Of a stretch of DNA of 64,000 nucleotides, positions 31,945 to 41,762 are shown piece by piece; the first letter of the stretch is position 1; each line of letters opens with the position of its first letter. Source of the DNA: Fen-549 sp964636655 (lineage in GTDB: Bacteria; Actinomycetota; Thermoleophilia; Gaiellales; Gaiellaceae); contig CAZWTK010000005.1 in the NCBI GenBank assembly GCA_964636655.1, positions 1 to 64,000 on the forward strand, given 5' to 3'. The notes under the pieces are model-generated. The model was not told where the DNA came from. It ran no database searches and saw nothing but the letters and a program-made list of their open reading frames with translations. The position numbers and the translations under genes are program-made.

Positions 31945-33348
31945 TCAGCGGAGTTCCGAGGCGAGGCTACGCCCGCGCATGCTCTCGGGAACGTCCTGGC
32001 CCAGCAGCTCGAGGACGGTCGGCGCGACGTCGAGCAGATGCGCCTGCCTGCGCCCCGAGGCGGCAACGCCCGGACCGGCGGCGATGAACATGCCGTCCTG
32101 GGCGTGGTTGGCGTCATCGGGACCTGTGTCGTTCTCGAACACGTGCACGCCGTCCTCGCCGCCGATCGTGCCCACCGAGCGCCAGCGCAGATCGCCGAAG
32201 ATGACGATCAGATCGGGAGCGACGCCGTTCACCTGCGGATAGATCTCCTCGGGCTTGTAGGCGTGCGTGAGTAGAGGATTGCCGTTCTCGTCGGGAATCG
32301 CCTCCAGGCGGCGGGCGAGATCGTCGCGAACGCGCTCGTAGTCCTCGGGGGCAATCGTGCCCTCGGGCTCGCGCCCACGTACGTTCAGGAAGATCCGAGC
32401 GTAGTAGCCGCCCTCGCCCCAGGCCGTCGTCTTCGACCAGTCGATACCGACATCCCTGGGCGAGCAGACACCGTCGGGCTCGGCCTGCGTCGCCAGCAAG
32501 CCCTCGCGCCGCAACCACTCGTTGACACGGATGCCGCCGTCGAGGCGCTTGGCGCCGTGGTCGGAGACGACGAGCACCAGCGTGTCGGAGTCGGCATGAC
32601 GCAGGAGACGCGCGATCTGCCCGTCGAGGTGGCGGTAGTAGTCGCGGATGGCGTTCTCGTAGGGATTGCCGGGCTCGTAGCTGCGGTGCTCCGTGTCCAT
32701 GAACTTCCAGAAGCCGTGGTGCATGCGGTCGGGGCCCATCTCGACCATCGCAAACAGCTGCCAGGGTCTCGTCTCGAGCAGGTGGTCGGCGAGCTGGAAG
32801 CGGCGCTCGGTCATCTCGTAGACCTGACGCAGCAGGTCGTCCTTGTCGTTGGTGCGAAAGCCGGTGGCGTCGAACATGTAGGTGCCGACGACCTCGGCGA
32901 TCTCGTCGCGCAGCGCGGGCGGATACGTGTAGCGGCTCTCCACCGACGGAGTCAGGAAGCAGCCGACCATGACGCCGCGAAGCGGCCTCGGCGGGAAGGT
33001 ACCCGGTACTCCGAGCACGATCGACGAGCCGCCGGCGCGTCCGATCAAGTCCCAGAGTCGCGGCTCGGTGATCGCGCTGCCGTTGGCGATGAAGGCGCCG
33101 TCGTACGTGTGGTCGGAGCGGTTTCGGAAGCCGTAGACGCCGAGATCTCCGGGCGTGCGGCTCGCCATCATGCACGACCAAGCCGGAATCGTGATCGGCG
33201 GCACGACCGAGGTCAGGGGGCCGTAGGCGCCCCGCTCCATCAGGCCCGCCAGAGTCGGGAGCTCGTCTCGCCAGGCGTCGAAGACGAGCGAAGGCTCGGC
33301 GCAATCGAGCCCTAGAATCATCACTTTCTTGGCTGCCGCCCTGCTCAC
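31945..33348 (-). CDS. Alkaline-phosphatase-superfamily phosphodiesterase/nucleotide pyrophosphatase-like protein
   Basis: This 467-residue protein belongs to the type I phosphodiesterase/nucleotide pyrophosphatase group: VMILGLDCAEPSLVFDAW with the first metal Asp, the nucleophile region PPITIPAWSCMMAS, MGPDRMHHGFWKFMD, VVSDHGAKRLDGG and an ANHAQDGMFIAAGPG loop with the last His. The nucleophile is probably the Thr in TIPAW. Members of this branch hydrolyse or transfer phospho-head groups. It is the promoter-proximal gene of a five-gene operon (gaps 23, 37, 3 and -4 nt). The GTG at 33348 is favoured, with ATG at 33321 as an alternative. Confidence 0.85.
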   Translation of the reverse strand: MSRAAAKKVMILGLDCAEPSLVFDAWRDELPTLAGLMERGAYGPLTSVVPPITIPAWSCMMASRTPGDLGVYGFRNRSDHTYDGAFIANGSAITEPRLWDLIGRAGGSSIVLGVPGTFPPRPLRGVMVGCFLTPSVESRYTYPPALRDEIAEVVGTYMFDATGFRTNDKDDLLRQVYEMTERRFQLADHLLETRPWQLFAMVEMGPDRMHHGFWKFMDTEHRSYEPGNPYENAIRDYYRHLDGQIARLLRHADSDTLVLVVSDHGAKRLDGGIRVNEWLRREGLLATQAEPDGVCSPRDVGIDWSKTTAWGEGGYYARIFLNVRGREPEGTIAPEDYERVRDDLARRLEAIPDENGNPLLTHAYKPEEIYPQVNGVAPDLIVIFGDLRWRSVGTIGGEDGVHVFENDTGPDDANHAQDGMFIAAGPGVAASGRRQAHLLDVAPTVLELLGQDVPESMRGRSLASELR

Positions 33349-33411
33349 TGGAGCGACCCATTATGGTCGAACCCCAACCCCGGGGCGGCAATAGGCGCGA
33401 CCTGCCGCCGG

Positions 33412-33431
33412 CATCGGGCGTGCGCCCGATG
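33412..33431. terminator. Stem-loop between the AP/E1 operon and the glyoxalase-family gene
   Basis: CATCGGGC and GCCCGATG pair around GTGC. It lies 150 nt downstream of the glyoxalase-family gene (minus strand) and about 64 nt upstream of the operon start, so it is a reasonable boundary element. The rest of 33349-33580 shows no gene. Confidence 0.45.
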
Positions 33432-33580
33432 ATCCGCTGGGAGCTGTCCGGAAGCGGCATCGCCCGCGGACGCCGATGTCGTCTCAATCCGGTCGGCGTT
33501 CATCGTCCGCGCTTGTTCCCCCCGCGGCTGAGGCTCCAAACGCCCGAGCAGAAGCGCCGAGCGTCGGTGCGCGGTAGGGC

Positions 33581-33964
33581 CTACTCGTTCGAGCGATCGA
33601 TCAGCTCGACGCGGTATCCGTCCGGATCGCGGATGAAGCAGATCAGCGAGCCGCCCTCGCGTACGCGGTAGGGCGCGCGCTCGGGCTCGATCCCGTGCTC
33701 GCTTCGAAGCCGCGTGAGCGTGGCCTCGAGATCGTCGACCTCGAGCGCGATGTGACCGTAGCCCGTGCCGAGCTCGTAACCCGAGACGCCGAAGTTGTGG
33801 GTCAGCTCCAGCTCGGGGCCGCCGGCGCCCGGAGCGCCGAGGAAATAGTTGACGGCCTCGTCGCGAATCGGAAGCTCGCGCCGTTTCTCGAGGCCCAGTG
33901 CCTCGTAGAAGGCGATCGACTTTGCGGGGTCGCCGATGCGATAGCAGGTGTGAATCAGCTCCAC
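33581..33964 (-). CDS. VOC/glyoxalase I family protein
   Basis: This 127-residue protein begins VELIHTCYRIGDPAKSIAFYEALG, with GYGHIALEVDDLEATLTRL in the second half and IRDPDGYRVELIDR at the end. The His and Glu metal ligands of lactoylglutathione lyase-type enzymes (LIHTCYR, LELTHNFG, GHIALEV, YRVELI) are in place, and metal-dependent conversion of methylglyoxal-thiol adducts is likely. The GTG at 33964 is chosen because the conserved fold starts there and TAGGCT lies 7 nt upstream. The extension to 34012 is not conserved-looking. Confidence 0.9.
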   Translation of the reverse strand: MELIHTCYRIGDPAKSIAFYEALGLEKRRELPIRDEAVNYFLGAPGAGGPELELTHNFGVSGYELGTGYGHIALEVDDLEATLTRLRSEHGIEPERAPYRVREGGSLICFIRDPDGYRVELIDRSNE

Positions 33965-34074
33965 ACGCGGCAGCCTACACACGAGCCACCGCGCGGGCAC
34001 GCGCTCGCGCACGCCGAAGCCGGCGCTGGATCGCGCCGGCCCGGACGTTCGTCTCTCGGTTTTCGGCTCGTGCT

Positions 34075-34437
34075 TCAGCGACCACCGCGATAGGGACCGT
34101 GCGGGCCGGTTCCGTCGCAGTCGCCACGCGGCACGTCCGTGCGCGCCTTCAGGCCGGTACCGTCCTGCGCGCGAACGCGCTGCTTGGCCCCGACCGTGGC
34201 CGCCTTGGCTGCCCGGTTGGCGTTTCTCGCCCTGACCTGGGCCTTCGCCTTGGTGGTCGCGCGGTTGGCCTGTTGGCCCGAGCCGTCACGCGCCCTGATC
34301 GGTGCGCCGTCCTTGGCATACGGGCAGTCCGCCTTCGCAACCGTGCTCTGGGGACCGCGTGCGGCAACGGCGCTACCGATGCCGACGACGGTGAGGGCGG
34401 CGATGACCGCCACCAGCACTACGAACATCTTCTTCAT
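34075..34437 (-). CDS. Small secreted basic protein with internal repeat
   Basis: This 120-residue protein has a clear signal peptide (MKKMFVVLVAVIAALTVVG, cleavage after SAVA near residue 25) and a perfect ribosome-binding site (AGGAGGAAGAAG before ATG). The mature part is rich in Ala, Arg and Lys and has two related units, IRARDGSGQQANR and VRAQDGTGLKART, separated by KAKAQVRARNANRAAKAA. Cys38 and Cys107 flank the repeats and could form a disulfide. It lies downstream of the two-component genes on the same strand and may be their target. I do not recognise the family. Confidence 0.75.
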   Translation of the reverse strand: MKKMFVVLVAVIAALTVVGIGSAVAARGPQSTVAKADCPYAKDGAPIRARDGSGQQANRATTKAKAQVRARNANRAAKAATVGAKQRVRAQDGTGLKARTDVPRGDCDGTGPHGPYRGGR

Positions 34438-34530
34438 CTTCTTCCTCCTTCTCTTCGCTCTTGGGGCAAGGAGAAGTGAAGCGCGAGGCGATGCAGGACC
34501 CTCGCAGATCGCATGGAGACGGTGTGGAGA

Positions 34531-35904
34531 TCAGGAGCTCGGGATGAGTACCGTGAACGTGCTGCCCTCGCCGGTTCGACTTTCGACCTCGACCCGGCCG
34601 CCGTGTGCGCGAACCAGCTCGGACACGACCGCGAGCCCGACCCCGCTTCCCTCCGTCCCCTGTGCCCCGGACCCGCGCCAGAAGCGCTCGAAGACGTGGC
34701 CCAGCTCGTGCTCGGGAATGCCTCGCCCGCTGTCGCTGACCGTTAGCCGCGCCTCACCGCGAGCCCGCTCGACGACCAGCTCGACTCGTCCTCCGGGCGG
34801 CGTGAACTTGAGCGCGTTCGCCAGCAGATTTCGCACCACCTGTGCCAGACGCGCCTCGTCGCCCTGGACGAAAGCCGGTGCCAGATGCGCCTCCAGCTCT
34901 ATCTCGGCCGCAGCGAACTGGGATTGGTGGAGGTCGACGGCAGCGCGCGCGACCTCGGCCAGATCGACCCGCTGGCGCGTCAGCCTGAGCCCGGCCGCCT
35001 CGGCGTAGGCGAGCGCCTCCAGGTCCTCGACCAGCTTTCCCAGCCTGAGCACCTCGTCGTGGAGCGAGGAGATTCGCGCCGGCGTCGGCTTGCTGACGCC
35101 GTCGAGCATCGACTCGCACTCCGCCTGCAAGACCGTGACCGGCGTTCTGATCTCGTGCGCGACGTCCGAGACGAGTGCCTTACGCAGCTCGTCCTCACGC
35201 TCGAGATTGGATGCCATCCGGTCGACCGCGTGCGCGAGCTCGCCAAGCTCGCCGGGGGCGGAGAGATTCGCCCTAGCGCTGCGGTCTCCGCTCTCGAGGC
35301 GCCGCACGGCGTCGATCAGCCTGCGCAACGGCCGTCTGATCCAGCCGGCGACGAGCGCACCGACAAGGAGAGCGGCGGCGGCGGCGATCCCGGCTCCGAC
35401 CAGGGTCGTGGTCGTCAAGGCATGTCTGAGCTGCTTCTCCGCGGGCGGAAGCGCGTTCTTCGGAAAGCGCAGCGTCACCGTGCCCACGGACTTCCCGGAA
35501 ACGACGATCGCGCTCGCCTTCTCCGCGCCCAGCTCGGAGAGCTGCGGGCTCTGACCACGACCGGCCTCCGCCGGCCGCCCGCGTCCGAGCCCCTGACCGG
35601 GCGCGAACACGCTCACACCGCTCGCGTCCTTCACCGCTAGCGCCGCCCCGGCCGCGGATGCCAGCGCGTGAGCGCCGCGAAGATCTGCGTTCGTCCAGCC
35701 GCCGGCCTCCCGGTAGGCATCCGCGAGCGCGGCGGCCGTGTCGCGCAGGGTCGCGTCGCGCTGGCGACGGACGAGATCGTTGACGTCGCCGCGACTCGTC
35801 CAGAGGATCAGCCCCGCCATGACGGCGATGGCGACGGCGGCGACGGCGAGAAAGGCGGCGAGCAGCCGGGTCTGCAACGTTCCGAAGCTAACGCGCTCAG
35901 TCAT
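34531..35904 (-). CDS. Sensor histidine kinase
   Basis: This 457-residue kinase has TM1 (residues about 13-33), an extracytoplasmic domain of about 140 residues, TM2 (about 170-195), a HAMP linker, a HisKA domain with the phospho-acceptor SDVAHEIRTPVTV and a HATPase domain (NLLANALKFTPPGG N-box, DSGRGIPEHELGHVFERFWR, GSGVGLAVVSELVRAHGG). The sensor domain is Gly/Ala-rich and gives no clue to the signal. It overlaps the response regulator by 8 nt, so the pair is co-translated. Confidence 0.93.
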   Translation of the reverse strand: MTERVSFGTLQTRLLAAFLAVAAVAIAVMAGLILWTSRGDVNDLVRRQRDATLRDTAAALADAYREAGGWTNADLRGAHALASAAGAALAVKDASGVSVFAPGQGLGRGRPAEAGRGQSPQLSELGAEKASAIVVSGKSVGTVTLRFPKNALPPAEKQLRHALTTTTLVGAGIAAAAALLVGALVAGWIRRPLRRLIDAVRRLESGDRSARANLSAPGELGELAHAVDRMASNLEREDELRKALVSDVAHEIRTPVTVLQAECESMLDGVSKPTPARISSLHDEVLRLGKLVEDLEALAYAEAAGLRLTRQRVDLAEVARAAVDLHQSQFAAAEIELEAHLAPAFVQGDEARLAQVVRNLLANALKFTPPGGRVELVVERARGEARLTVSDSGRGIPEHELGHVFERFWRGSGAQGTEGSGVGLAVVSELVRAHGGRVEVESRTGEGSTFTVLIPSS

Positions 35905-36604
35905 CTCGCTCCAATCCCAGTCGGTAACCGCCGGATAGCACCGTCAGAACGATCTCGGGACGGCGCGAGTCGCGTTCGATCTTTTGCCTCAGATTCTTGA
36001 CGTGCGAGTCGATCGTCCGTTCGTAGCCCTCGAACTCGTAGCCGCGCACGCGATTGATCAGCTCGAAGCGCGAGTAGACGCGACCGGGAGTGCGCGCAAG
36101 CGCGGTGAGAACGCCGAACTCGGTCGGCGTGAGCGCGACCGAATCGCCGCGAACCGCGATCTCGCGTTTTGCCTCGTCGATCACCAGCTCGCCGCCGCCG
36201 TACGACGCAGGCCGCTCGTCCTCGGTACCGGCCCGTGCGCGGCGCAGGATGGCCTGCACGCGCAGGACGAGCTCGCGCGGACTGAAGGGCTTGGTCAGAT
36301 AGTCGTCGGCGCCCAGCTCCAGGCCTCGGATGCGGTCCTCCCCGGCGGCTCTGGCGGTCAGCATCAGAATGGGAACCTGCGAGAACGCCCGCAGCTCGCG
36401 CGCGACCTCCTCCCCCGGTACGTCGGGCAGGCCGAGGTCGAGAATCACGAGCTCCGGCTCGGATCGGCGGACGATCGTGATCGCCTCGGCGCCCGACTCG
36501 GTCGTCAGCACACCGAGGCCCTCATGCTCGAGATAGCCGCGCAGAAGATCGCGAATCTTGCGTTCGTCCTCGACGACGAGCACCGTGGAGCTACGAGACA
36601 TCAT
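35897..36604 (-). CDS. OmpR/PhoB-type response regulator
   Basis: This 235-residue protein has a receiver domain (VLVVEDERKIRDLLRGYLEH, phospho-Asp in LVILDLGLPDVPG, LTARAAGEDRIRGLELGADDY, TKPFSPRELVLRV) and a winged-helix output (LTPTEFGVLTALARTPGRVY, YERTIDSHVKNLRQKIE). It partners with the kinase overlapping it. The ATG at 36604 or the adjacent ATG at 36601 is the start. The in-frame extension to 36685 is not receiver-like. The small secreted protein at 34075 may belong to its regulon, by position only. Confidence 0.93.
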   Translation of the reverse strand: MMSRSSTVLVVEDERKIRDLLRGYLEHEGLGVLTTESGAEAITIVRRSEPELVILDLGLPDVPGEEVARELRAFSQVPILMLTARAAGEDRIRGLELGADDYLTKPFSPRELVLRVQAILRRARAGTEDERPASYGGGELVIDEAKREIAVRGDSVALTPTEFGVLTALARTPGRVYSRFELINRVRGYEFEGYERTIDSHVKNLRQKIERDSRRPEIVLTVLSGGYRLGLERDD

Positions 36605-36693
36605 CTCCAATGATGATGCTCGATCCGGACCGGGTGCGGCGCAGCGTGAAGCGCGATCGCCCGGCGAGATCGCAGGGATGATCACCTTTCGCT

Positions 36694-37218
36694 CTAAAGC
36701 TCGTCGGGCAGAAGTCCGAACTCGACGGCATCAACCCACTCGTCTGCGGGCCGGTAGGCACGGCGCTTGACGCCCTCGCGCACGAAGCCCGCGTTCTCGA
36801 TCGCCGCCATGCCGTGCTCGTTGAAGCCGTAGACACCGGCCTCGAGCCGGTGATAGCCGAGATCGGAAAAGAGAACACGCGCCAACTCGCGCACGGCCGC
36901 CTTGCCCAGACCGCGGCCGCGGAAGCCGGGATGGACGGCCAAGCCGCCGACTCTGGCGATGCGGCTGCGCTTGTTCGTGCGCTCGAAGCCGATCGTTCCC
37001 ACCAGCCTCCACTCCCTGTCGAGCGGCGTCTCGATCAGGAGCCGGCCAAACGCCTCGGGCTCGACCAGCGAGCGCTGGATCTCCTCCATCAGCTCCTCGC
37101 GGGTAGCGGCTCTCCCCGCTGAAAGGAAGGGCGCGACGTCCGGATCGACCTGCAGCTCGAGCAGGTAGTCCAGATCCTGGACTCCCGCTCGTCGCAGTCT
37201 CAAGCGGCGTTCACTCAT
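36694..37218 (-). CDS. GNAT N-acetyltransferase (RimJ/RimL-like)
   Basis: This 174-residue protein reads LRLRRAGVQDLDYLLELQVD at the N-terminus, then VGTIGFERTNKRSRIARVGGLAV, the acetyl-CoA loop HPGFRGRGLGKAAVREL and YNEHGMAAIENAGFVREG-like FNEHGMAAIENAGFVREGVK, which is typical of RimJ/RimL-type enzymes. The likely start is ATG 37218, 10 nt after TAGGCT. The frame remains open to 37392, and the extra 58 residues look fairly protein-like, so a longer form that would overlap the purL promoter region cannot be excluded. Confidence 0.85.
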   Translation of the reverse strand: MSERRLRLRRAGVQDLDYLLELQVDPDVAPFLSAGRAATREELMEEIQRSLVEPEAFGRLLIETPLDREWRLVGTIGFERTNKRSRIARVGGLAVHPGFRGRGLGKAAVRELARVLFSDLGYHRLEAGVYGFNEHGMAAIENAGFVREGVKRRAYRPADEWVDAVEFGLLPDEL

Positions 37219-37395
37219 CTCGCCTCGGAGCCTAGCGGGGTCGCCTGCGTCTTTGGCTGGAACGGTCACCCGGAACACATCCCCCGGCGAGGCGCGTACG
37301 AAACGGACGGCTCGACGATGCGTCCCCGATCTCACCAGAATCGTGTCGGGAACAGAGTGCAGCGCTTCAACTACGGCCTCATCCAGGCGCACGGA

Positions 37396-37401
37396 TAGAC
37401 T
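37396..37401 (+). promoter_or_regulatory. -10 element TAGACT of a leaderless purL transcript
   Basis: TAGACT ends 8 nt before the CTG that starts the purL frame, the same spacing as for purB and other genes here. There is no Shine-Dalgarno sequence, and an in-frame TGA overlaps the hexamer's last base (37401-37403). Confidence 0.55.
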
Positions 37402-37409
37402 GAAGGCCT

Positions 37410-39521
<2,112 letters not shown>

Positions 39522-40928
39522 ATGTGCGGCATCTTCGGTATCAGAGCGCCCGAGCGCGATAACGCACGCCTGACCTATTTCGGCCTACACGCGCTCCAGC
39601 ACCGCGGGCAGGAGTCGGCGGGAATCGCCGTTTGCGACGAGGGCCGTCTCTACGGCCTCAGGGACATGGGGCTGGTGACGCAGGTCTTCAACGAGCAAAG
39701 CCTGCGAGGGCTTCACGGGCAGATAGCGATTGGTCACTGCCGCTACTCGACCACGGGCGGTAGCCACTGGGAGAACTCCCAGCCGCTCATCCTGCGCGGT
39801 CGTGAGCGCACCGTCGCGCTCGCGCACAATGGCAATCTCACCAACGTTGAGGAGCTGCGTTCAGAGCTCGCCCGGCAGCGCGTGCGCCTGAGCACGAGCT
39901 CCGACTCGGAGATAGTCGCCGCGATGATCGCCAACGACGAGCGCCCGCTCGAGCAGGCGGTCGCGGCGGCGATGAGTCGGCTGGTCGGCGCCTACTCGAT
40001 AGTTGCTCTCGCTGAGAGCAAGCTGCTCGCCTTCCGCGACCCGTACGGCATCCGACCGCTCTGTTTCGGCCGCCTCAACGGCGACTGGGTAGTGGCTTCG
40101 GAGAGCTGCGCACTCGACCTGATGGGGGCCGAGCTGGAGCGCGAGATCGAGCCGGGCGAGCTGGTGATCGTCGACGAGGACGGCTGCCGCCAGATACAGG
40201 CGGTCGAGCCGGCAGAGCACACGGCGCTTTGTATCTTCGAGCTCTTCTATCTGGCGCGACCCGATAGCCGCCTGCTCGACATCGAGGTGCACGGGGCGCG
40301 AGTGCGCATGGGCGAGATCCTGGCCGCCGAGTCGCCGGTAGAGGCCGATCTGGTGATGCCCATCCCCGACTCCGGCACGCCCGCCGCGATCGGCTTCTCG
40401 CGCGGCAGCGGCATCCCCTTCAGCGAAGGGCTGATCAAGAACCGCTACGTCGGCCGCACCTTCATCGAGCCCGAGCAGCGGCTACGCGACCAGGGCGTGA
40501 GGCTGAAGTTCAACCCGCTCGACGAGGTCGCCGGCAAGCGCGTAGTGGTCGTCGACGACTCGATCGTGCGCGGCTCGACCACACGCAAGATCGTCTCGAT
40601 GCTGTTCGAGGCCGGCGCGACCGAGGTGCACGTGCGCATCTCCTCGCCGCCGGTGGTCTTCCCCTGCTTCTACGGCATCGACTTCGGCGACGCCGATCAG
40701 CTGATCGCCGGCAAGAAATCGGTCGAGGAGGTGCGGCGTCACATCGGCGCGACAACGCTGGCGCACCTCTCGCTCGAGGGCCTGCAAACGGCCTCGCAAC
40801 GACCTGCGACCAACTTCTGCCGTGCCTGCCTCGACGGCAACTACCCGACGCCGGTACCCGAGGGGGGCAAACTGATCAAGCTCCGCCTCGAGAAAACCGT
40901 CGAAAGTCCGCCCGCTGCGCGGGCTTGA
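39522..40928 (+). CDS. purF: Amidophosphoribosyltransferase
   Basis: This 468-residue enzyme makes phosphoribosylamine from PRPP and glutamine, the first committed purine step. Met is followed by the nucleophile Cys (MCGIFGIRAPE) without a long propeptide. Glutaminase motifs are LQHRGQESAGIAV, GHCRYSTTGGSHWENSQP and AHNGNL. The phosphoribosyltransferase PRPP loop is RVVVVDDSIVRGSTTRKIV. The Cys ligands CFYGIDFG and NFCRACLDGNYPTP suggest an Fe-S cluster as in Bacillus PurF. It starts at the base after the purL stop. A long hairpin overlaps its stop. Confidence 0.97.
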   Translation: MCGIFGIRAPERDNARLTYFGLHALQHRGQESAGIAVCDEGRLYGLRDMGLVTQVFNEQSLRGLHGQIAIGHCRYSTTGGSHWENSQPLILRGRERTVALAHNGNLTNVEELRSELARQRVRLSTSSDSEIVAAMIANDERPLEQAVAAAMSRLVGAYSIVALAESKLLAFRDPYGIRPLCFGRLNGDWVVASESCALDLMGAELEREIEPGELVIVDEDGCRQIQAVEPAEHTALCIFELFYLARPDSRLLDIEVHGARVRMGEILAAESPVEADLVMPIPDSGTPAAIGFSRGSGIPFSEGLIKNRYVGRTFIEPEQRLRDQGVRLKFNPLDEVAGKRVVVVDDSIVRGSTTRKIVSMLFEAGATEVHVRISSPPVVFPCFYGIDFGDADQLIAGKKSVEEVRRHIGATTLAHLSLEGLQTASQRPATNFCRACLDGNYPTPVPEGGKLIKLRLEKTVESPPAARA

Positions 40929-40941
40929 CGACTTTCGACGG
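40897..40941 (+). terminator. Long stem-loop spanning the purF stop codon
   Basis: CCGTCGAAAGTC (40897-40908) pairs perfectly with GACTTTCGACGG (40930-40941), and inside it GCCCGC pairs with GCGGGC around a TGC loop. The purF TGA (40926-40928) lies in an internal bulge. No U-run follows, so it may block exonucleases or stop transcription with Rho. Confidence 0.65.
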
Positions 40942-40970
40942 CGAAAGGCATCCGGTGGATGGCGTGTTGC

Positions 40971-40999
40971 GAGCCGCGCCCGTCATGCGAGTCGCGGCG
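40971..40999 (+). repeat. Dispersed 29-nt repeat core, copy 2
   Basis: GAGC-CGCGCCCGTCATGC-GA-GTCGCGGCG matches the minus strand of 13730-13758 at 26 of 29 positions. It sits between inverted arms CGGTGGATGG (upstream) and CCATCCGCCG (downstream), which gives it the look of a small foldable mobile or regulatory unit. Confidence 0.6.
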
Positions 41000-41062
41000 A
41001 CCCGCGTTGAGCGCGAACCTAGAGACAACCATCCGCCGTCCGCGCGCGATTGAGTGTTCGCC

Positions 41063-41317
41063 TCAGGCCTTCTTGCAGTTGCGCATCGTCGGGTAGGGGC
41101 CAACACATCGATTCCCCCGGGTCAGGAAGAAAACGACGGACCTGATCCCGAACAGAACGATAACGAGCAAGCCGACCAACTCGGGCCAGGGCGTCGGCTC
41201 TTTAGGCGTCGGCCGTCGCTCTCCGAACAGGTAACGCCGATGGGCTCCCAGTGCGCAGCCTCGCTTATCTTTTTGGCAGGGCGGCTCGCTGGGTCTCCGT
41301 AGGCGTAGGGGCCCCGT
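41063..41317 (-). pseudogene. Possible small membrane protein frame without a standard start
   Basis: From a TAG at 41318-41320 the minus strand is open to a TGA at 41063. The last 45 codons look like protein: a Pro/Glu-rich stretch (ERRPTPKEPTPWPEL), one hydrophobic helix (VGLLVIVLFGIRSVVFFL) and a short Cys-containing tail (NRCVGPYPTMRNCKKA). No ATG or GTG lies upstream in frame; only CTG and late TTG codons are present. It could be a gene remnant or a gene using a CTG start. Low certainty. Confidence 0.3.
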
Positions 41318-41368
41318 CTATCGGCTCCGCGTAGCACCGGCGATCCCGCGCCGCCCGTGGATGCCCCG

Positions 41369-41399
41369 AATAGCGCCGAGCCCAGGGCCCGGCGCTATT
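41369..41399 (-). terminator. Stem-loop after the small membrane protein gene
   Basis: AATAGCGCCG and CGGCGCTATT form a perfect 10-bp stem around an 11-nt loop, 16 nt downstream of the stop of the gene at 41415-41627. The position fits an intrinsic terminator, although no long U-run follows on that strand. Confidence 0.6.
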
Positions 41400-41414
41400 G
41401 AAGCTGAGGCAGCG

Positions 41415-41627
41415 TTACTCGCTGACGTTGTGCGCCTTGGCGACACCGCGGCTGAGGATGTAGACCGCCGTGGTGACGAGATAGAACTGGAACCAGCTGC
41501 CGATCGTCAGGACGTCTGAGATCGCGATCACGATGATCGCTACCAGGAGTGCGACGAGATAGACGACGAACTCCATGTTCGGCATGCGAAGCTTGGAGAG
41601 ATCGAGGGTGACCTTGTTTTCTTCCAT
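41415..41627 (-). CDS. Small two-helix membrane protein, unknown function
   Basis: This 70-residue protein has a charged N-terminus (EENKVTLDLSKLRMPNM), then two hydrophobic helices (FVVYLVALLVAIIVIAI and WFQFYLVTTAVYILS) and a short basic tail. An AAGGAA element lies about 8 nt before the ATG. It resembles small DUF-type membrane proteins, but I cannot name the family. It is followed by a clear hairpin and stands alone. Confidence 0.7.
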   Translation of the reverse strand: MEENKVTLDLSKLRMPNMEFVVYLVALLVAIIVIAISDVLTIGSWFQFYLVTTAVYILSRGVAKAHNVSE

Positions 41628-41762
41628 CGAGGACGGTTCCTTCCGGATCGAATGACAGGTTTGCGCATGCTCTCCTGTCCGCGGCGCGAAAGCAACCGGG
41701 AACGGCTTGCCTAGGAGGAGTGTTCGTGCCCCCCCGGCCTGGATGTGCTCGTCGGAAGGGCG

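Larger units (their letters stand above)
40942..41414. other. Gene-poor stretch between purF and a small membrane protein gene
   Basis: This 473-nt region contains the dispersed repeat core (40971-40999), flanked by CGGTGGATGG and CCATCCGCCG, which form an inverted repeat about 80 nt apart. It also has a minus-strand frame lacking a normal start (41063-41317) and a terminator hairpin (41369-41399). No ordinary gene is evident. Confidence 0.5.
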
